This document shows positions 5,567 through 11,708 of a stretch of 11,708 bases of DNA, piece after piece (position 1 is the first letter of the stretch; every line of letters begins with the position of its first letter). The stretch comes from Chloroflexota bacterium (lineage in GTDB: Bacteria; Chloroflexota; Dormibacteria; Dormibacterales; Dormibacteraceae). The DNA is taken from the NCBI GenBank assembly GCA_005880175.1, contig VBJR01000026.1, positions 5,376 through 17,083 of the forward strand. The letters run 5' to 3'. Both the position numbers and the translations under genes were made by a program. The notes below the pieces were generated by a model. That model made no database searches. It saw only the letters and a list, made by a program, of their open reading frames with translations, and had not been told where the DNA came from.

Positions 5567-8146
5567 ACGCAGGCCATCACCCCGGGACTCTGGTTCCAGA
5601 CCGAGAACGCCTGGCAGTGGCTCGTCCTGGCCGTGGCCGTGGCGCCCCTGCCGGTCGGGCTCGCCGTCGTCCGCCGGCTCGGCCTGGAGCGGCTGACCGG
5701 CATGCCCGCGTGGGCCGCGGCGGCCGTCCTGCTCTCGAGCTGGGCCCTGGTCGTCGCGTTCTTCGGGTTCATGTGGGACGTGACCTGGCACGCCGACCTG
5801 GGCCGGGACGTGGAGCTCTTCACCGTCCCCCACGCCCTGATCCTGGCCGGCCTGGCGGGCATCGGCGCCGCGTTCCTGGCGGCGGTCGCGCTGGCCACCC
5901 GCGCCGGCGGTCCGGGCCTGCGCGTGGGGCCGCTCCGGGTGCCGGTCTCGGCCACGCCGCTCGGCCTGCTGGCCGCGGGAGCGCTGGCCGGCTTCCCGCT
6001 CGACGACTACTGGCACGCCGTGTACGGCATCGACGTGACGATGTGGGGGCCCACCCACCTCCTGATGATCGGGGCCGCCTCCCTCACGCCGATCGCGGTC
6101 TGGCTGGTGTTCCGCGAGGCCGGCGCCCACGACCGGCGCGGCCCCGCCCGCCGGCTCTGGCTGTCGATGCCGGCGACCGTGCTGGTCGGCCTCTCCACGT
6201 TCCAGCTCGAGTTCGACCTGGGCATCCTGCAGTGGCAGCCGCTGTACCAGCCGCTGCTGATCGCCGCAGCCATGGCCATCGCGCTGACGGCCGCCCGGGT
6301 GGCCGTGGGCCGGGGCGGCGCGCTGCTGGCCGCCGGCGGCTTCCTGGCCATGCGCCTGCTGGTCGCCGGCGTGCTGACCGTGGGGTTCGGCCGCGGATTC
6401 GCCCACTTCCCGCTGACGATCGCCGAGGCGCTGTGCGTCGAGGCCGCGTTCCTCCCGCCCCGGCTGCCGTTCCTCGCCCGGGCCGTCGCGGGAGGCCTGC
6501 TGGTGGCCACGGCAGGCCTCGCCGCCGAGGCCGCCTGGACCCACCTCTGGTACGCGGTGCCGTGGACCGGGGACCTGCTCCAGTTCTGGTGGCTGGACGG
6601 CGCGGCGGCCGTGGCCGGCGCCCTGGTCGGCGCCGGGATGGGCAACGTCGCCGCCGGGCGCCGGGCCGGCCTCCCGCCGCTGGCCGCCGCCGGCGCCCTC
6701 GCGGCCCTGGGCATCGTCCTGGCGCTGCACCTCCCGCTCCGTCATGCGGACCCCGGCGGCGTCACCCTGACCGCGACCCCGGCCGGCCCGGCGCGCCTGG
6801 AGACGACCCGCCTCGGCGTGACCCTGCCCGAGCAGCCGGTCTGGCTGGAGGTCACCCTCTCGCCCGCCGCGGCGGCCGAGGGCGTCGACTGGTTCGGGGC
6901 GGTCGCCTGGCAGGGCGGCGCCCCCGTGCAGCACGCGGCCCTGGTCCGGGAGGCGCCCGGCCGCTACCGGTCGGCCACGCCCGTCCCCACCGGGGGCGGC
7001 TGGAAGACGCTGGTGATGCTGTACCGCGGCGACGTCCTGGAGGCGACGCCGGTGGCGATGCCGCCCGACTTCCAGTACGACCTGGCCCAGGTGCCGGCGC
7101 CGCTCCAGCCCCGCGCGGACGCGTTCGTGCCCGCCTCCAACCTGCTGATGCGGGAGGCGCACGGCGGGCCGCCCTGGCCGGCGGCGCTCATCGTGGCGTT
7201 CTTCGCGGTGATGGCGGTGGCCTGGACCGCCGCGCTGACCCTCGCCTACGCGCGGGTCGGGGCGAGCGGGCCGGGGCCGTCGCGGCCGGGCGACGACGCG
7301 GCGGCCCCGGCCGGCGGTCCCCCGCGCCGGCGCCGGCCGCGGGTCGTGATCGTCGGCAGCGGCTTCAGCGGCCTCGGCATGCTCGGCGGCACCTGGCGCG
7401 ACAACCGCTACCCCGGCTGCGCCTGCGACATCCCCTCGCTCCTGTACTCGTTCTCGTTCGCGCCCAGCCCGGGCTGGACCCGCAAGTACCCGCCGGCCGA
7501 GGAGATCTGGGCGTACATGCGGCGCTGCGCCGAGCGGTTCGGCGTCGTCCCGCACATCCGCTTCGACACCGAGATGACGGGCGCCGAGCTGGACCCGGCC
7601 GGCGGCGGCTGGCGCGTCCACACCCGGGAGGACGGGATCGTGACGGCGGACGGCGTCGAGCGGCCGGTGGACGTGATCGTGTTCGGCACCGGCTTTCACG
7701 TGACGGACGCGATGGAGCGGATCCCGGTGGCCGGCAGGGACGGCTTCCGCATCCAGGACGCGTGGCGCGACGGCGTCGAGGCGTACCTGGGCACCGCCGT
7801 GGCCGGGTTCCCCAACCTGTTCCTCGTCCTCGGTCCCAACACCGGCCTCGGCCACAACTCGATGGTGTTCATGATCGAGGCCCAGACGCGGTACGTGCTC
7901 CGCTGCCTGCGCCTGCTCCCGGCCGGGGAGACGGCGTCGCTGGAGGTGCGGCCGGCGGCGCAGTCGGCGTTCAACCGGCGCCTCCAGGAGCGGCTGCGCC
8001 GGGCGGTCTGGAGCGTCGGCGGCTGCGCCAGCTGGTACCTGGACCGCACGGGCACCAACCGGACGCTCTGGCCCGGCTCGTCGTTCCGTTTCTGGCTGCG
8101 CACCCGGCGCCCCCGGGCCGCGGACTACGCGGTGGACGCGGGATGA
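5555..8146 (+). CDS. Polytopic membrane domain fused to an internally shortened flavin (Baeyer-Villiger-type) monooxygenase domain
   Basis: An 863-residue fusion. Residues 1-393 hold about 12 membrane segments with two similar motifs, WDVTWHADLGRD...VPH (74-93) and LDDYWHAVYGID...PTH (149-168). Residues 394-540 look like an extracytoplasmic beta domain (APGRYRSATPVPTGGGWKTL resembles FixH/YtkA-like folds). A final membrane segment (541-566) is followed by a Pro/Ala/Arg-rich linker. Residues 595-863 match Baeyer-Villiger/flavin monooxygenases: GSGFSG (601-606), GGTWRDNRYPGCACDIPS, DVIVFGTGFHVTD (706-718) and GPNTGLGHNSM. About 25 residues are missing after GLGM, and roughly 200 after WRVHTR, including the second Rossmann fold for NADPH and the F-x-G-x3-H-x3-W fingerprint. 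The frame stays open. It overlaps the SDR gene by ATGA. Function uncertain; activity as a normal monooxygenase is unlikely. Confidence 0.85.
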   Translation: MASITQAITPGLWFQTENAWQWLVLAVAVAPLPVGLAVVRRLGLERLTGMPAWAAAAVLLSSWALVVAFFGFMWDVTWHADLGRDVELFTVPHALILAGLAGIGAAFLAAVALATRAGGPGLRVGPLRVPVSATPLGLLAAGALAGFPLDDYWHAVYGIDVTMWGPTHLLMIGAASLTPIAVWLVFREAGAHDRRGPARRLWLSMPATVLVGLSTFQLEFDLGILQWQPLYQPLLIAAAMAIALTAARVAVGRGGALLAAGGFLAMRLLVAGVLTVGFGRGFAHFPLTIAEALCVEAAFLPPRLPFLARAVAGGLLVATAGLAAEAAWTHLWYAVPWTGDLLQFWWLDGAAAVAGALVGAGMGNVAAGRRAGLPPLAAAGALAALGIVLALHLPLRHADPGGVTLTATPAGPARLETTRLGVTLPEQPVWLEVTLSPAAAAEGVDWFGAVAWQGGAPVQHAALVREAPGRYRSATPVPTGGGWKTLVMLYRGDVLEATPVAMPPDFQYDLAQVPAPLQPRADAFVPASNLLMREAHGGPPWPAALIVAFFAVMAVAWTAALTLAYARVGASGPGPSRPGDDAAAPAGGPPRRRRPRVVIVGSGFSGLGMLGGTWRDNRYPGCACDIPSLLYSFSFAPSPGWTRKYPPAEEIWAYMRRCAERFGVVPHIRFDTEMTGAELDPAGGGWRVHTREDGIVTADGVERPVDVIVFGTGFHVTDAMERIPVAGRDGFRIQDAWRDGVEAYLGTAVAGFPNLFLVLGPNTGLGHNSMVFMIEAQTRYVLRCLRLLPAGETASLEVRPAAQSAFNRRLQERLRRAVWSVGGCASWYLDRTGTNRTLWPGSSFRFWLRTRRPRAADYAVDAG

Positions 8147-9030
8147 GCCGCCGTGGCCTCGACGGCCAGGTCGTGCTGGTCACGGGCGCGGCCCGGGGCA
8201 TCGGCGCGGCATTGGGCCGGCGCCTGGCCGACCGCGGCGCCCGGCTGGCCCTGGCCGGCCTCGAGCCCGAGGAGCTGCGCCGGGTGGCGCGGGCGTGCGG
8301 GCCGGATGCCTCCGCCTGGGACGTGGACGTCACCGACTGGGACCAGCTGCGCGGCGCCGTCGCCGGCGTCGTCGAGCGCTACGGCGGCATCGACGTCGTG
8401 GTGGCCAACGCGGGCATCGCCGCGGCCGGGTTCGTCCGGTCCATCGACCCGGACGCGTTCGAGCGGGTCATCGCGGTGGACCTCCTCGGCGTGTGGCGGA
8501 CGGTGCGCGTCTGCCTCCCCCACCTCGTCGAGCGCCGGGGCTACTGCCTGGTGATGTCGTCGATGGCGGCCGCCGTCCACCTGCCCGGCATGGCCCCGTA
8601 CAACGCGGCCAAGGCGGGCGCCGAGGCGTTCGCCAACACGCTCCGGGCCGAGGTCCGGCACCTGGGCGTCGCCGTCGGCGTGGCCCACCCGTCGTGGATC
8701 GCGACGGACATGGTCGCCGCGGCCGAGGAGCACCCGGTGTTCGGGGCCGTGCGGCGGCGGATGCCGGGCCCGGCCACGCGGACGTACCCGGTCTCGGCCG
8801 CGGTGGACCTGCTGGAGGCGGGCATCGCCCGGCGGGCCCGGACGGTCCACGTCCCGCGCTCGATGCTGGCCGCCAAGCTGGCCCGGGCGTTCCTGCCCGC
8901 GCTGGTCGAGCGCGCCGCCGGCCGCCTGATGCCGGAGGCGGACGCGGCCGCCCTGGCGGACGTGGAGAGGCGGGGCGGCGAGGCCTCGGCGCCGGTCGGC
9001 CCGGGAGGCGCCGCCGCGTTCCGGCGCTGA
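8143..9030 (+). CDS. Short-chain dehydrogenase/reductase (SDR)
   Basis: A 295-residue classical SDR with a C-terminal extension. The cofactor motif TGAARGIG is at 14-21, the acidic DVDVTD at 60-65, NAG at 89-91, the catalytic serine in VMSSMAA (139/140), and Y153-x3-K157 in YNAAK. After PSWIATDM the sequence continues with a substrate-lid region and a tail of about 50 residues that is Ala/Gly-rich. Its ATG overlaps the stop of the fusion gene (ATGA), so it belongs to the TetR-controlled operon. SDRs next to Baeyer-Villiger-type flavoproteins usually oxidise an alcohol to the ketone used by the monooxygenase; here this is inference. Its stop lies 6 bp from the stop of the convergent secreted-protein gene. 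Confidence 0.93.
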   Translation: MSRRGLDGQVVLVTGAARGIGAALGRRLADRGARLALAGLEPEELRRVARACGPDASAWDVDVTDWDQLRGAVAGVVERYGGIDVVVANAGIAAAGFVRSIDPDAFERVIAVDLLGVWRTVRVCLPHLVERRGYCLVMSSMAAAVHLPGMAPYNAAKAGAEAFANTLRAEVRHLGVAVGVAHPSWIATDMVAAAEEHPVFGAVRRRMPGPATRTYPVSAAVDLLEAGIARRARTVHVPRSMLAAKLARAFLPALVERAAGRLMPEADAAALADVERRGGEASAPVGPGGAAAFRR

Positions 9031-9036
9031 GCGCGG

Positions 9037-9417
9037 TCAGGGCACCGGCTCGCGGGTCCAGGCCAGGCAGAACTCGCCGACCACCCCGTCCGCCAGGCAG
9101 AGGAGGTGGTACGTCGGGTCCATCCGGCACACCAGCGGCCGCCCGGCGCCGGCCGGCTCGTACGACCCCAGCCGCACGTCGCCGACGGACGCGGTGAATC
9201 CAGGCGGAACCCGGCCGGCCGGCACCGGCACGCGCCCGGTGGTCGCGCCGCCGGCCAGCGCGAACGACGCCACGAGCGCGCCGCTCGCGTCCACAGCGAA
9301 GCTGACCGGGTTTCGCTCCACCGCCCGGCACGGCGCGCCAGGCGCCTGGCGCGCCCCCGCCGGCTGCGGGGCGACGGCCAGGAGCGCCACGAGCAGACCC
9401 GCGGACAGCCGTGCCAC
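9037..9417 (-). CDS. Small secreted protein with four cysteines
   Basis: A 126-residue protein starting with GTG. Residues 1-23 form a typical Sec signal peptide (MARLSAGLLVALLAVAPQPAGA, with cleavage likely after an A-x-A-type site near residue 22). The mature part has four cysteines (30, 97, 107, 117), enough for two disulfides outside the cell, and reads as a beta-rich domain (VSFAVDASGALVASFALAGG, then YHLLCLADGVVGEFCLAW). I recognise no family. It is convergent with the SDR and divergent from the second SDR. A weak TGAGG precedes the start. It may be genuine because the signal peptide and even cysteine number are unlikely by chance, but in DNA this GC-rich a spurious frame cannot be fully excluded. 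Confidence 0.6.
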   Translation of the reverse strand: MARLSAGLLVALLAVAPQPAGARQAPGAPCRAVERNPVSFAVDASGALVASFALAGGATTGRVPVPAGRVPPGFTASVGDVRLGSYEPAGAGRPLVCRMDPTYHLLCLADGVVGEFCLAWTREPVP

Positions 9418-9466
9418 GCCTCAGACGCTCGCACCCCGCCGGCCCGGCGCGCCCGACCGGGCACCG

Positions 9467-10204
9467 ATGAGTTTCCGAACTACCGCCATCGTGACGGGCG
9501 CCAGCCGGGGCTTCGGCCGCGCCACCGCGGCGGCGCTGGCCGGCGCCGGCGCGCACGTCGTCGGTATCGCCCGCGACCGGACCCGGCTGGACGAGGTGCG
9601 CGCGGAGCTCGGCGACGCGTTCACCCCGGTCGTCGCCGACGCCGCCGACCCCACCGTCGCGGGCCAGCTGCTGGACCGGTACCGCCCGGCCACCCTGGTG
9701 CTCAACGCCGGGGCCAGCCCGCTGTCGCGGCCGCTGCACCGCCAGACCTGGGAGACGTTCAGCCGCAGCTGGGAGGTGGACGTCCAGCACGTGTTCAACT
9801 GGACCCGTGAGGCCCTGCTCCTGCCGCTCGCGCCGGGCAGCTCGGTGATCGCGTTCTCCAGCGGCGCCGCGCTCGCCGGCTCGCCGCTCAGCGGCGGCTA
9901 CGCCGGCGCCAAGGCCACCATCCGGTTCATGGCGGCGTACGCCGCCGAGGAGTCCGAGCGGGCCGGGCTGGGCATCCGCGTCGTGTCCGTGCTGCCGGGC
10001 CTGACCCCCGCGACCGAGCTGGGCGCGGCGGCCGTGGCCGCGTACGCGCAGCGGCAGGGCCTGGAGGTCGAGGCGTTCCTGGAGCGGCGCGGGGCGACGC
10101 TCACCGCCGACCAGGTGGGCGCGGCGATCCGGGACCTCGCCACCGACGCCGGCCTGGACCGGGCCGCGTACCTGGTCACCCCCGATGGCCTGGCGCCGGC
10201 ATGA
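9467..10204 (+). CDS. Short-chain dehydrogenase/reductase (second SDR)
   Basis: A 245-residue classical SDR. Motifs: TGASRGFG at 10-17 for the cofactor, an ARDRTRL stretch after the second strand whose arginines favour NADP(H), NAG at 80-82, serine in FSSGAAL (131/132), and Y145-x3-K149 in YAGAK. The PGLTPATELG region follows as usual. It is clearly different from the SDR at 8143, so the two are not a recent duplication. The ATG at 9467 gives the expected distance to the first strand (TTAIVTGAS); neither a -10 box at the leaderless distance nor a Shine-Dalgarno sequence is evident. Its stop overlaps the ATG of the sigma-factor gene (ATGA), which ties its expression to that gene. The substrate is unknown. 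Confidence 0.92.
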   Translation: MSFRTTAIVTGASRGFGRATAAALAGAGAHVVGIARDRTRLDEVRAELGDAFTPVVADAADPTVAGQLLDRYRPATLVLNAGASPLSRPLHRQTWETFSRSWEVDVQHVFNWTREALLLPLAPGSSVIAFSSGAALAGSPLSGGYAGAKATIRFMAAYAAEESERAGLGIRVVSVLPGLTPATELGAAAVAAYAQRQGLEVEAFLERRGATLTADQVGAAIRDLATDAGLDRAAYLVTPDGLAPA

Positions 10205-11601
10205 CGCCCGCGGACCAGGAGGCGTTCCAGCGGCTGGTCGAGCCCCACCGGCGCGAGCTGCGGCTCCACTGCTACCGGATGCTCGGCTCGCTGGACGACG
10301 CCGACGACCTGGTGCAGGAGACGTTCCTGCGCGCCTGGCGCGGGTTCGACCGGTTCGAGGGCCGCGCCTCGGTCCGCACCTGGCTCTACCGGATCGCGAC
10401 GAACGCGTGCCTGAACGCGCTCGCCACCCGGCGCTCGGCGCGCCGGGTGCTGCCGGAGTCGGCGGTGCCGCCGGCCGAGGGGATGCCGGCCGGCGACCCG
10501 GTCACGGAGATCGCCTGGCTGGACCCCTACCCGGACGCGGCCCTGGAGGGCGTCGCCGACGCGGCGCCCGGCCCCGACGCGCGATACGAGCTGCACGAGT
10601 CCGTGCAGCTCGCGTTCGTGGCCGCGATCCAGCACCTGCCGCCCCGGCAGCGGGCGGCGCTCCTGCTCCACGACGTGCTGCGCTGGTCGGCGGCCGAGAC
10701 CGCGAACCTGCTCGACGCGTCGGTGGCGTCGGTCAACAGCGCCCTCCAGCGCGCGCACGCCACGCTCGAGCGGCGCTTCCCGGACGGCCAGCCCGCCTCC
10801 CCTCCGGTGCCCGACGATCGCCAGCGGGCGCTGCTCGACCGGTACGTCCGGGCCTGGGAGGACGGGGACCTGGACGGCTTCGTGGCGCTGCTGCGCGAGG
10901 ACACCGTGCTCAGCATGCCGCCGTGGCCCCAGTGGTACCGGGGGCGGCGGGCGATCGGCGCGTTCTTCGCCTGGGCCCGGGAGCAGCACGCCCGCACCGG
11001 GCTGCCGCCGTACCGGTTCGTGCCGACGGGCGCCAACCGGCAGCCGGCGTTCGCGATGTACGTCCCGGACGCCGAGGGGCGCGAGTACCGGGCCCACACG
11101 ATCCACGTGCTGGCGCTCTCGGCCAGGGGCCTGCTGCGCTGGCAGCTCCAGGTCGCGCACGACCTGCTGGACGGGGCCATCGGACCGCTGAGCCCGGAGG
11201 CGGTCGGCCGGCGCCCGGCCGGCCCGGCCGCCCGCGCCGCCGCCTGCTACGCCGGGGTGCTGCTGAGCGAGGACCTGATCGTCAACGGCGTGCTCGCGGC
11301 GGGGCGGCCGCTCGCGCTCACGACGTGGGCGGGCCGGACCGGCGTCAGCGAGCTGCCGCCGCTGACCGCCCGGATCGACTGGCGGGGCTGGGTCGGGCGC
11401 GTGCGGCTGGACCTGGCCGGCCTGCGGCCCTACGGGCTGGCGATCCGGTCCGCGACCGACGCGTACGTGGCCGGGCTGCCGGACGAGGCGCTCGACCCGG
11501 CGCCGTCGTGCCTGCTCACCGCCCTCGTCCTGGACCTGGCGATGCGGCGGGGCGAGATCGGCTGCCTCCTCGGCCGTCCCGGGCCGGACCAGAACCGGTA
11601 G
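10201..11601 (+). CDS. ECF sigma factor with SnoaL-like and DinB-like C-terminal domains
   Basis: A 466-residue protein. Region sigma2 spans about 8-80 (HCYRMLGSLDDADDLVQETF, then FRG-type FEGRASVRTWLYRIATNACLN), and sigma4 about 133-192 (LPPRQRAALLLHDVLRWSAAETANLL, then ASVNSALQRAHATLE). Residues 206-306 are a SnoaL/NTF2-like domain (LLDRYVRAWEDGDLDGFVALL, MPPWPQWYRGRRAI), as in the SigG/SigJ-like, anti-sigma-free ECF groups. Those proteins usually end near residue 320-330. Here residues 309-460 continue as a DinB/DUF664-like helical domain (GLLRWQLQVAH, VLLSEDLIVNGVL, TTWAGRTGVSELPP, RRGEIGCLLG). The histidines expected before GEIS/GEIG in DinB proteins are replaced (LVLDLAMRR), and the stretch before it seems short, so metal binding is doubtful. 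It is coupled to the upstream SDR by ATGA. Confidence 0.9.
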   Translation: MTPADQEAFQRLVEPHRRELRLHCYRMLGSLDDADDLVQETFLRAWRGFDRFEGRASVRTWLYRIATNACLNALATRRSARRVLPESAVPPAEGMPAGDPVTEIAWLDPYPDAALEGVADAAPGPDARYELHESVQLAFVAAIQHLPPRQRAALLLHDVLRWSAAETANLLDASVASVNSALQRAHATLERRFPDGQPASPPVPDDRQRALLDRYVRAWEDGDLDGFVALLREDTVLSMPPWPQWYRGRRAIGAFFAWAREQHARTGLPPYRFVPTGANRQPAFAMYVPDAEGREYRAHTIHVLALSARGLLRWQLQVAHDLLDGAIGPLSPEAVGRRPAGPAARAAACYAGVLLSEDLIVNGVLAAGRPLALTTWAGRTGVSELPPLTARIDWRGWVGRVRLDLAGLRPYGLAIRSATDAYVAGLPDEALDPAPSCLLTALVLDLAMRRGEIGCLLGRPGPDQNR

Positions 11602-11612
11602 TTTCCCCGGGT

Positions 11613-11627
11613 CGGTCCGGCGGACCG
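11613..11627. repeat. Short inverted repeat downstream of the sigma-factor gene
   Basis: CGGTCCG and CGGACCG flank a single G, 11 bp after the sigma-factor stop. It could form a small hairpin or serve as a protein-binding site for the following gene. There is no T-tract, so it is not a clear intrinsic terminator. Confidence 0.3.
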
Positions 11628-11648
11628 GCGGGCCATGCTTGGTCAGCG

Positions 11649-11708
11649 ATGGACGAGACAGGCGGCGGGATGGACGAGGTCGTGGCGGTGATGTCGCCGC
11701 GGTCGCGC
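11649..11708 (+). CDS. Possible start of a further gene (3' end outside window)
   Basis: An ATG at 11649 opens a frame that runs to the end of the window (20 residues, beginning MDETGGGMDEVVAVM). A second in-frame ATG at 11670 follows GGCGGCGGG and could be the true start. CATGCT at 11634-11639 might serve as a weak -10 box. Too little is visible to name a family, and the call rests on the open frame and position only. Confidence 0.35.
   Translation, partial: MDETGGGMDEVVAVMSPRSR

Noticed and set aside
5561..7855. A 764-codon open frame on the minus strand, opposite the fusion gene
   Set aside because: Its composition is Arg/Gly/His/Pro-rich with no recognisable domain. It arises from the GC-rich third positions of the real gene.
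9418..9466. A promoter or operator between the divergent secreted-protein and SDR genes
   Set aside because: The 49-bp gap is uniformly GC-rich, with no -10-like box and no convincing dyad apart from trivial GC palindromes.
8143..10204. The two SDR genes as a tandem duplication
   Set aside because: Their sequences share only the general SDR motifs and differ in length and in the substrate region.

Overview
The window looks like chromosomal DNA from a very GC-rich bacterium, most likely Actinomycetota or a close high-GC relative. The support is the codon usage (G/C at nearly every third position), the dense packing of genes with ATGA overlaps, the gene families present (TetR, ArsR/SRPBCC, SRAP, ECF sigma with SnoaL, Baeyer-Villiger-type flavoprotein, SDRs), and at least four starts placed 6-7 nt after a TAnnnT -10 box, which is the layout of leaderless actinobacterial transcripts. 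A deep-branching class such as Thermoleophilia is possible, but that is a guess. I see no rRNA, tRNA, CRISPR array, insertion sequence or phage gene.

Layout. 2-759: the end of a multi-spanning membrane protein and a coupled 67-residue membrane protein. 791-2107: a small putative winged-helix protein, then a kelch-type lipoprotein with six W-x-W repeats. 2120-3351 (minus): an ArsR repressor coupled to a two-domain SRPBCC (AHSA1) + DUF1579-like protein, with a long symmetrical operator candidate upstream. 3448-4865: an SRAP (YedK/HMCES) DNA-protein crosslink sensor coupled to a Dph6-type ATP pyrophosphatase. 4875-9030: a divergent TetR repressor (minus) facing a two-gene operon that encodes a membrane/flavoprotein fusion of 863 residues and an SDR dehydrogenase. 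9037-9417 (minus): a small secreted four-cysteine protein. 9467-11601: a second SDR coupled to an ECF sigma factor that carries SnoaL-like and DinB-like domains. 11649-11708: the beginning of another possible gene.

The most notable region is 4875-9030. Two copies of the site TATTGACG-nnn-TGTCAGTA stand in inverted orientation between the TetR gene and the fusion gene, covering the -35 box and the start codon of the latter. The fusion protein joins a roughly 12-13-segment membrane domain with repeated W-H/P-H motifs, an extracytoplasmic beta domain, a last membrane segment and a flavin-monooxygenase-like domain. That last domain lacks two internal blocks of the canonical fold, including the NADPH-binding domain and the Baeyer-Villiger fingerprint, although the reading frame is intact. 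Together with the SDR this resembles an alcohol/ketone oxidation operon, but the flavoprotein is unlikely to work as a standard monooxygenase.

A recurring theme is gene fusion: SRPBCC+DUF1579, membrane+flavoprotein, and sigma+SnoaL+DinB. In the last two the C-terminal partner also seems shortened or has lost key residues. Whether this is real biology or partly an assembly effect cannot be decided from the sequence alone.
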